NCBI GenBank assembly: GCA_023436945.1
Contig: JAEZHG010000205.1
Location: 1 to 5,860 of the forward strand
Direction: 5' to 3'
DNA from: Pseudomonadota bacterium
GTDB lineage: Bacteria > Pseudomonadota > Alphaproteobacteria > Caulobacterales > Caulobacteraceae
Length of the DNA stretch: 5,860 bases
The first letter of the stretch is position 1; every line of letters starts with the position of its first letter. The notes under the pieces are model-generated. The model made no database searches. It was given only the letters and a program-made list of their open reading frames with translations, and had not been told where the DNA came from. Made by a program: the position numbers and the translations under genes. Below are positions 1-4,456 of this stretch, one piece after another.

Positions 1-1
1 C

Positions 2-1267
<1,266 letters not shown>

Positions 1268-1290
1268 GCTTGGTCATAAGTATTAATAAG

Positions 1291-1317
1291 AAGGTGGTCC
1301 AAGTGGCCGCCTTTTTT
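1291..1317 (+). terminator. Rho-independent terminator of ppdK
   Basis: A 9-bp stem, AAGGTGGTC (1291-1299) with GGCCGCCTT (1305-1313), contains two G-U pairs and closes on a 5-nt loop. The 3' arm runs directly into TTTTTT (1312-1317). It lies 23 nt after the ppdK stop codon, which is the classic position and form. Confidence 0.88.
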
Positions 1318-1319
1318 AT

Positions 1320-1334
1320 TGCTATAATTTGACA
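1320..1334 (+). promoter_or_regulatory. A/T-rich island with extended -10 match; possible sigma-70-type promoter
   Basis: TGC-TATAAT (1320-1328) is a perfect extended -10 sequence and is followed at once by TTGACA (1329-1334), a perfect -35 hexamer. They are in the wrong order to form one promoter. No good -35 lies 16-18 nt before the TATAAT (that stretch is the terminator stem), and the 6-mer 17 nt after the TTGACA is TGTGTG, a poor -10. The extended -10 alone could work, starting an RNA near 1335 that would read through the leader of the first barrel gene. The match may also be chance in A/T-rich post-terminator DNA. Confidence 0.25.
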
Positions 1335-1397
1335 TAATTCACAGAACGCTGTGTGTGTTTTTAAATGCACACTGATGACGCTTGTGTAAACGGGCGT

Positions 1398-1422
1398 GGA
1401 ACGAGCGTACTACAAGCTCGTT
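1398..1422 (+). promoter_or_regulatory. EcfG/SigT-type general stress response promoter
   Basis: GGAAC (1398-1402) is separated by exactly 16 nt from CGTT (1419-1422). This matches the GGAAC-N16/17-CGTT consensus recognised by the EcfG-family sigma factor (SigT in Caulobacter) in the alphaproteobacterial PhyR-NepR-EcfG pathway. By eye it is the only full match on either strand of the window, and it lies in the intergenic gap 67 nt before the start codon of the first barrel gene. Transcription would start around 1428-1431, giving a leader of roughly 60 nt. The match is direct; its use as a promoter is inferred. Confidence 0.65.
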
Positions 1423-1425
1423 TTT
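1400..1425 (+). terminator. Terminator-like hairpin overlapping the EcfG promoter match
   Basis: AACGAGC (1400-1406) pairs perfectly with GCTCGTT (1416-1422) around a 9-nt loop, and the 3' arm continues into TTTTT (1421-1425). It would act as an intrinsic terminator or attenuator only for RNAs begun upstream, for example at 1335 or by ppdK read-through. RNAs started from the EcfG promoter would not contain it. The segment AGCTCG (1415-1420) can instead pair with CGAGCT (1431-1436), which would break this hairpin. Part of the symmetry comes from the promoter elements themselves (GGAAC against CGTT), so it could be incidental. Confidence 0.35.
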
Positions 1426-1433
1426 GTATCCGA

Positions 1434-1480
1434 GCTGGGACGCAAGGCGTGTTCGCTTTGAGTTCAACTCCAGCAAGGAG
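1434..1480 (+). promoter_or_regulatory. Structured 5' leader and ribosome binding site of the first barrel gene
   Basis: An outer stem GCTGG (1434-1438)/CCAGC (1470-1474) encloses an inner hairpin, CAAGGCG (1443-1449)/CGCTTTG (1454-1460) with a TGTT loop. The outer stem ends at the base immediately before the Shine-Dalgarno AAGGAG (1475-1480), which lies 8 nt from the ATG. The ribosome binding site itself stays unpaired. This resembles the 5' stem-loops that stabilise mRNAs of abundant outer-membrane proteins; function here is inferred. Confidence 0.5.
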
Positions 1481-1488
1481 ATTATTAA

Positions 1489-2040
1489 ATGCGTAAGTTT
1501 GTTATTGCTGCTGGCGCTATCGCTACTGTTGCTTTCGGCGGCGCTGCCGTTGCTCAAACTTCACCTGCCGCTTTCCAGAACGGCCCGGTTTACTACGGTA
1601 ACCTCGGCTATTCGCAACTGGACCAGTCGGATGGTGACCTCGGCGCGATCACCGGCCGTTTCGGTGCCAAGTTCAATCCGAACTTCGGTGTTGAAGGCGA
1701 AGTCTCGGTTGGCGTTAAGGACGACGACTTCACCATCGCCGGCGTGAACGGTTCGGTGAAGCATGAGTATGACGCTGCGGCCTATGTCGTCGGCACCCTG
1801 CCGATCAACGACCAGTTCGAGCTGTTCGCTCGTGGCGGTTACGGCACCACCCAGATCAAGTCGGAACTTGGCGGCTTCTCGCGCAAGGCTGACGGCACGA
1901 GCTGGAACTACGGTGCTGGCGCTAACTTCTACTTCGATGCCCAGAACGGCATTCGTGGTGACTGGACCCGTCGTGACTTCACCGACAGCGACGCTGGCGA
2001 AGTGGACGTCTACTCGGTTTCGTACGTCCGTCGCTTCTAA
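1489..2040 (+). CDS. Small outer-membrane beta-barrel protein, first tandem copy
   Basis: This 183-aa protein is predicted to be exported and folded into the outer membrane. Residues 1-22 form a Sec signal peptide (MRK, hydrophobic Ala/Val-rich core, AVA cleavage site before Gln23). The mature part of about 161 aa alternates polar and hydrophobic/aromatic residues, with Gly-Tyr motifs (YYGNLGYS, FELFARGGYG, NYGAGANFYF). It ends in YSVSYVRRF, whose C-terminal Phe is the usual BAM-complex signal. The size fits an eight-stranded OmpA-like or Omp25-like barrel without a periplasmic domain; the strand number is inferred. The ATG is fixed by AAGGAG 8 nt upstream. Early codons are rich in GCT/GTT, unlike the GCC/GTC-rich neighbours, which suggests high expression. 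An EcfG-type promoter lies upstream. A paralogue follows 148 bp downstream. The substrate or specific role cannot be told from sequence. Confidence 0.9.
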   Translation: MRKFVIAAGAIATVAFGGAAVAQTSPAAFQNGPVYYGNLGYSQLDQSDGDLGAITGRFGAKFNPNFGVEGEVSVGVKDDDFTIAGVNGSVKHEYDAAAYVVGTLPINDQFELFARGGYGTTQIKSELGGFSRKADGTSWNYGAGANFYFDAQNGIRGDWTRRDFTDSDAGEVDVYSVSYVRRF

Positions 2041-2056
2041 GCGCGTCTGAATAAGG

Positions 2057-2090
2057 ACTGGTCGGCGTCAACGGATCCGCCGGCCGGTTT
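2057..2090 (+). terminator. GC-rich hairpin after first barrel gene, possible weak terminator
   Basis: CTGGTCGGCG (2058-2067) pairs with CGCCGGCCGG (2078-2087), ten pairs with two G-U, extended by A2057-T2088. It is followed by only TTT and then CCTCCCCC. The stem is strong but the T-run is poor. It may terminate part of the transcripts, leaving some to reach the second copy, or protect the 3' end of a processed message for the first copy. Confidence 0.45.
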
Positions 2091-2115
2091 CCTCCCCCGA
2101 TGATCCGTATCAGGC

Positions 2116-2170
2116 AGGACTGCCCCTCAAGGCCTCTGGCGTGCGTACGCAAAGGCGAGGGGAGAGTCCT
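2116..2170 (+). promoter_or_regulatory. Long stem-loop in the leader of the second barrel gene
   Basis: AGGACT (2116-2121) pairs with AGTCCT (2165-2170), and CCCCTC (2123-2128) with GAGGGG (2157-2162). They are separated by a 1-nt/2-nt internal loop, giving 12 Watson-Crick pairs. The interior can fold further: GCCT (2132-2135)/AGGC (2153-2156) around a GCGTACGC palindrome (2143-2150). The stem ends 6 nt before the ribosome binding site AAGGAG (2177-2182). It could stabilise the mRNA or mark a processing site. No convincing separate promoter is visible in 2041-2115. Confidence 0.5.
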
Positions 2171-2176
2171 TCCAGT

Positions 2177-2182
2177 AAGGAG
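2177..2182 (+). promoter_or_regulatory. Ribosome binding site that decides the start of the second barrel gene
   Basis: AAGGAG sits 6 nt before the ATG at 2189. The surrounding CCAGTAAGGAG nearly repeats the CCAGCAAGGAG in front of the first copy. This rules out the in-frame GTG at 2141, which would put 16 charged residues before the signal peptide. Confidence 0.8.
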
Positions 2183-2188
2183 TTTCAA

Positions 2189-2728
2189 ATGCGTAAGATC
2201 ATGATGATGGCCGCTCTGGCCGCTGTTGCTGCTACCCCGGCTATGGCTCAATCGAGCGACTCGATGTGGAGCATGGACAATGCCCGTGGTTATGGCTCGC
2301 TGGGCTATAGCTATGCCGAAGACGCCTACACCGGCGCTGTCCAAGGCCGCATGGGTATCGAACTGAACCGCTACCTCGCTGTCGAAACCGAAGTTGGTAT
2401 CGGCGTGAAGGACAAGGACTTCCAGGTCGCCAATGTTGACGGCACCCTGAAGCACGAGTGGGACGCTGCCGGCTATGTCGTCGGTAAGGTTCCGGTCGGC
2501 GAGAACTTCGAGCTGTTCGCTCGCGGTGGCTACGGCCACACCGAGATGAAGCGCACCCTAGGTAACACCACCACCGACGTTGGTGGCGACCACTGGGCCT
2601 ACGGCGCTGGTGCAGAGTTCAAGCTGAACGCCGACAACGGCATTCGTGCTGACTGGACCCGTCGTGAGTTCAAGGGCGACCGTGACAACCTCGACGTCTA
2701 TGGCGTCAGCTACGTCCGTCGCTTCTAA
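2189..2728 (+). CDS. Small outer-membrane beta-barrel protein, second tandem copy
   Basis: This 179-aa paralogue of the preceding gene is predicted to be an outer-membrane barrel. Residues 1-20 form the signal peptide (MRKIMMM, Ala-rich core, AMA before Gln21). The mature 159 aa align along their whole length with copy one, about half the residues being identical by eye. Shared blocks include GVKD.DF, KHE.DAA.YVVG, FELFARGGYG, NGIR.DWTRR.F and the terminal VSYVRRF. Differences cluster at the mature N-terminus and in presumed surface loops, notably the stretch after KRTLG (residues 127-138 region), as expected for barrels diverging in exposed parts. The start is fixed by the ribosome binding site at 2177-2182. 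It is probably transcribed with copy one, because no clear promoter lies between them; a shared terminator follows 22 nt after the stop. Ligand and role are unknown. Confidence 0.9.
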   Translation: MRKIMMMAALAAVAATPAMAQSSDSMWSMDNARGYGSLGYSYAEDAYTGAVQGRMGIELNRYLAVETEVGIGVKDKDFQVANVDGTLKHEWDAAGYVVGKVPVGENFELFARGGYGHTEMKRTLGNTTTDVGGDHWAYGAGAEFKLNADNGIRADWTRREFKGDRDNLDVYGVSYVRRF

Positions 2729-2750
2729 GCCCTAACCGGCTGAAACGACA

Positions 2751-2780
2751 AAGGCCCGCTCCGGAAACGGGGCGGGCCTT
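2751..2780. terminator. Bidirectional terminator between convergent genes
   Basis: AAGGCCCGC (2751-2759) pairs perfectly with GCGGGCCTT (2772-2780). The stem extends inward through T-G, C-G and C-G pairs to a 6-nt GGAAAC loop, 12 pairs in all. It lies 22 nt after the stop of the second barrel gene and about 21 nt after the stop of the leftward 94-aa gene. Read leftward it is followed by TTTGTCGTTT. Read rightward it has only the CCTT end and then ATGC, so the T-run is better for the minus strand. Confidence 0.8.
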
Positions 2781-2801
2781 ATGCTGTGCGCTTCAAACCG
2801 A

Positions 2802-3086
2802 TCAGGCGTGAAGAATTTCCGGAGCGATAGCCCAGCGAAGCGAGCCTTCGCCAAACGGGCGGATGAAGAAGTCGCGATAGCGCTCGAACACCTCGATGAT
2901 CTTGGTCTTGAGGTCCTGAGTCACCGATTCACCGCGCTGGCGCTTTATGGCCGCGACGCAGTTCACGACCATGTCCTGATGCGCCGATCCACCCATACGG
3001 TGCAGCACCAAAGCAATGTCGTGCGCCAACGGGTCGTCCAGCTTGGCGGCCCATGGCGAATTGTTTTCGACTTCTGTCTTCGTCAT
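2802..3086 (-). CDS. 94-aa protein of unknown function
   Basis: I do not recognise this protein. It has no signal peptide or membrane segment and is probably cytoplasmic. The start MTKTEVENN is polar. A predicted helical stretch follows (DDPLAHDIALVLHRMGG, about residues 17-33), then SAHQDMVVNCVAAIKRQRG (34-52) and a charged helix DLKTKIIEVFERYRDFF (58-74). It ends in RPFGEGSLRWAI (77-88). Three helices followed by a short Gly-turn/beta-like tail is compatible with a small winged-helix DNA-binding fold, but this is an inference from pattern only. It starts with ATG 102 bp after the stop of the ketoacyl synthase gene on the same strand. A hairpin lies between, and only a weak Shine-Dalgarno (GGGATCC) is seen. 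It ends before the shared terminator. Reality as a gene is supported by its spacing, its codon use and the terminator placed just after it. Confidence 0.75.
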   Translation of the reverse strand: MTKTEVENNSPWAAKLDDPLAHDIALVLHRMGGSAHQDMVVNCVAAIKRQRGESVTQDLKTKIIEVFERYRDFFIRPFGEGSLRWAIAPEILHA

Positions 3087-3103
3087 TACCGGATCCCAAC
3101 CCC

Positions 3104-3132
3104 GATAAATTTAATCGAACAAGGGATTGCAA
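3104..3132 (-). promoter_or_regulatory. Weak candidate promoter for the 94-aa gene
   Basis: On the minus strand TTGCAA (3132-3127) and TTTATC (3109-3104) are separated by exactly 17 nt, in an A/T-rich stretch ending 17 nt before the ATG. The hexamers match only four and three of six consensus positions. Its position after a hairpin supports a separate start, but this is a weak call. Confidence 0.3.
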
Positions 3133-3176
3133 AAAAAAGCGAACAGTGCAAGCGCCAGATTCAGATTCTGGCGCTT
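3131..3176 (-). terminator. Hairpin plus displaced T-run after the ketoacyl synthase gene
   Basis: Read leftward, AAGCGCCAGA (3176-3167) pairs perfectly with TCTGGCGCTT (3159-3150) across a 7-nt loop, starting 13 nt after the stop codon. An eight-T run (3138-3131) follows only after an 11-nt spacer, so it is not a textbook terminator. It may terminate weakly or act as a 3' stabiliser between the two genes. Confidence 0.55.
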
Positions 3177-3188
3177 ACCTGTGAATTA

Positions 3189-4328
3189 TCAGCGTTTTTC
3201 AACAAATACGGTGCCAGCCGAGTAGCCAGCGCCGAAGCTGCAGATCAGACCCTTGTCGCCTTTTTCAAAGCCATCGTTGTGCAGATGGAAGGCGATGATC
3301 GAACCTGCCGACGAGGTATTGGCGTATTCGTCGAGGATGATGACATTCTCTTCGGCGCTCGGTTCGCGGCCCAGAACGCGCTTACCGATCAGCTGATTCA
3401 TATTGATGTTGGCTTGGTGCAGCCACATGCGCTTCAGGCCGTGCGGGTCGATACCCAGCTCGCCAGCGGTCTCGACGATCATCTCCGAGACCATCGGAAC
3501 CACTTCCTTGAAGACCTTGCGGCCCTGCTGGACGAACAGCTTGTCGGTCAGGCCGTCCGAAGGGATCGGCTCTGCCGTATCGGTCGGCAGGTGGGTGCGG
3601 TTCAGGAAGCCGAAATTGTTGCGGATATTGTTCGAGAAGGCCGTTTTCAGCGAGCTGCCCAGAATGGTCCAGCCGCCTTCGCCTGCATTGGCTTCGTTCT
3701 CGATGATCACCGCAGTCGCTACGTCACCGAAGATGAAGTGGCTGTCGCGGTCCTTGAAGTTCAGGTGCGCCGAGCAGATCTCGGGGTTCACCATCAGAAC
3801 GGCCTTGTTGTTGCTGGCGGCGAGGTCAGCGGCGGTCTTGATGCCGAAGGTCGCCGAGGAGCAGGCCACGTTCATGTCGAAGGCAAAGCCCTCGATACCC
3901 AGTGCCTGCTGCACTTCGATGGCCATGGCCGGATAGGCGCGCTGCATGTTCGATGCGGCGCAGATCACGGCACCGATCTCGCTGACCGGCTTGCCCCAGC
4001 GCGCGATGGCGTCCTTGGCGGCTTCGACGGCCATTTCGGCGAGGATGGAGATTTCGTCGTTGCTGCGGGCCTCAAGGCGCGGAGCCATGCGCGACGGGTC
4101 AAGGATACCTTCCTTGTCCATCACGAAGCGGCTCTTGATGCCCGAAGCCTTTTCGATGAAGGCGCTGGACGAGTGGGACTTCGGCTCGATCGTACCGGCT
4201 TCGATGTCCGCAGCATTGGCCGCGTTCCACTGGTCGACCCAGGTGTTATAGGCCAGTACCAGCTCGTCGTTCGAAATCGACTGCTCGGGGGTGTAGAGGC
4301 CGGTGGCGGCAATAACGGCTTTTTGCAC
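3189..4328 (-). CDS. fabH: Beta-ketoacyl-ACP synthase III, FabH2/PA3286-like
   Basis: This thiolase-fold enzyme (379 aa) condenses an acyl-CoA with malonyl-ACP to start or re-enter fatty acid synthesis in the cytoplasm. The Cys-His-Asn triad is intact: Cys156 in NVACSSATFG, His304 in LHQANINMN and Asn337 in YANTSSAGS. The Gly-rich SFGAGYSAGTV near the end is also typical. It is longer than housekeeping FabH (about 317 aa) because of an insertion around residues 25-60 (YNTWVDQWNAAN to SSSAFIEKASGIKSRF). That insertion, and the ANTSS and NNIRNNFGFLNR motifs, match from memory the Pseudomonas aeruginosa PA3286 type, which takes medium-chain acyl-CoA from beta-oxidation. Substrate preference here is inferred. 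The start is GTG (4328-4326): an in-frame TGA lies at 4343-4341, and GAGGA (4342-4338) is 9 nt upstream. It follows kpsC on the same strand after 128 bp. A long opposite-strand reading frame over it is a codon-bias shadow. Confidence 0.93.
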   Translation of the reverse strand: MQKAVIAATGLYTPEQSISNDELVLAYNTWVDQWNAANAADIEAGTIEPKSHSSSAFIEKASGIKSRFVMDKEGILDPSRMAPRLEARSNDEISILAEMAVEAAKDAIARWGKPVSEIGAVICAASNMQRAYPAMAIEVQQALGIEGFAFDMNVACSSATFGIKTAADLAASNNKAVLMVNPEICSAHLNFKDRDSHFIFGDVATAVIIENEANAGEGGWTILGSSLKTAFSNNIRNNFGFLNRTHLPTDTAEPIPSDGLTDKLFVQQGRKVFKEVVPMVSEMIVETAGELGIDPHGLKRMWLHQANINMNQLIGKRVLGREPSAEENVIILDEYANTSSAGSIIAFHLHNDGFEKGDKGLICSFGAGYSAGTVFVEKR

Positions 4329-4456
4329 TTCGTTTCTTCCTCACGCTCATTGGCGCGGTTCGCTTGAGTCTCACGACCCTTAAGGGGGTCTTGTCGGGAC
4401 TTTGCGGCGAACTTCTGACCGTCAGTGGAGCGCGCTTCGATAAATGTTTGAGTCTA
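4329..4456 (-). other. 128-bp gap between kpsC and the ketoacyl synthase gene
   Basis: This gap contains the synthase ribosome binding site (4338-4342) and small inverted repeats: CCCTTAAGGG (4377-4386), CTGAC-C-GTCAG (4415-4425) and AGCGCGCT (4429-4436). None is followed by a T-run, so no clear kpsC terminator is seen, and I found no convincing -35/-10 pair or EcfG match for the synthase. Read-through from kpsC is therefore possible. Confidence 0.4.

Larger units (their letters stand above)
1489..2728 (+). repeat. Tandem gene duplication of the barrel protein
   Basis: Two same-strand copies about 690 bp apart align end to end. Some blocks are identical in DNA, such as the last 20 nt including the stop (2023-2042 and 2711-2730), TTCGAGCTGTTCGCTCG (from 1816 and from 2507) and AACGGCATTCGTG (from 1945 and from 2636). 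The upstream CCAG-N-AAGGAG is also shared. Conservation at DNA level suggests gene conversion or shared codon selection. Confidence 0.85.

Noticed and set aside
1339..1557. Small open frames across the ppdK-barrel gap on both strands
   Set aside because: They lack ribosome binding sites, overlap the promoter and hairpins, and their translations look random.
2141..2188. In-frame GTG start for the second barrel gene, 16 codons upstream
   Set aside because: It would put charged residues before the signal peptide and start inside the stem-loop. The ATG at 2189 has AAGGAG 6 nt upstream and matches the first copy.
2781..4367. 528-codon open frame on the plus strand
   Set aside because: It lies opposite fabH and the 94-aa gene, its translation is rich in His/Asp/Gly/Val/Arg with no family motif, and no ribosome binding site is seen. 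Such frames are common opposite GC-rich genes.
4377..4386. CCCTTAAGGG palindrome as kpsC terminator or CtrA site
   Set aside because: It has no T-run in either direction, and only one half resembles TTAA-N7-TTAA, so neither reading holds.
4364..4455. TTGAGTCT repeated at 4364-4371 and 4448-4455 as a possible operator pair
   Set aside because: An 8-mer repeat within 128 bp has roughly a one in eight chance of arising at random, and no flanking similarity extends it.
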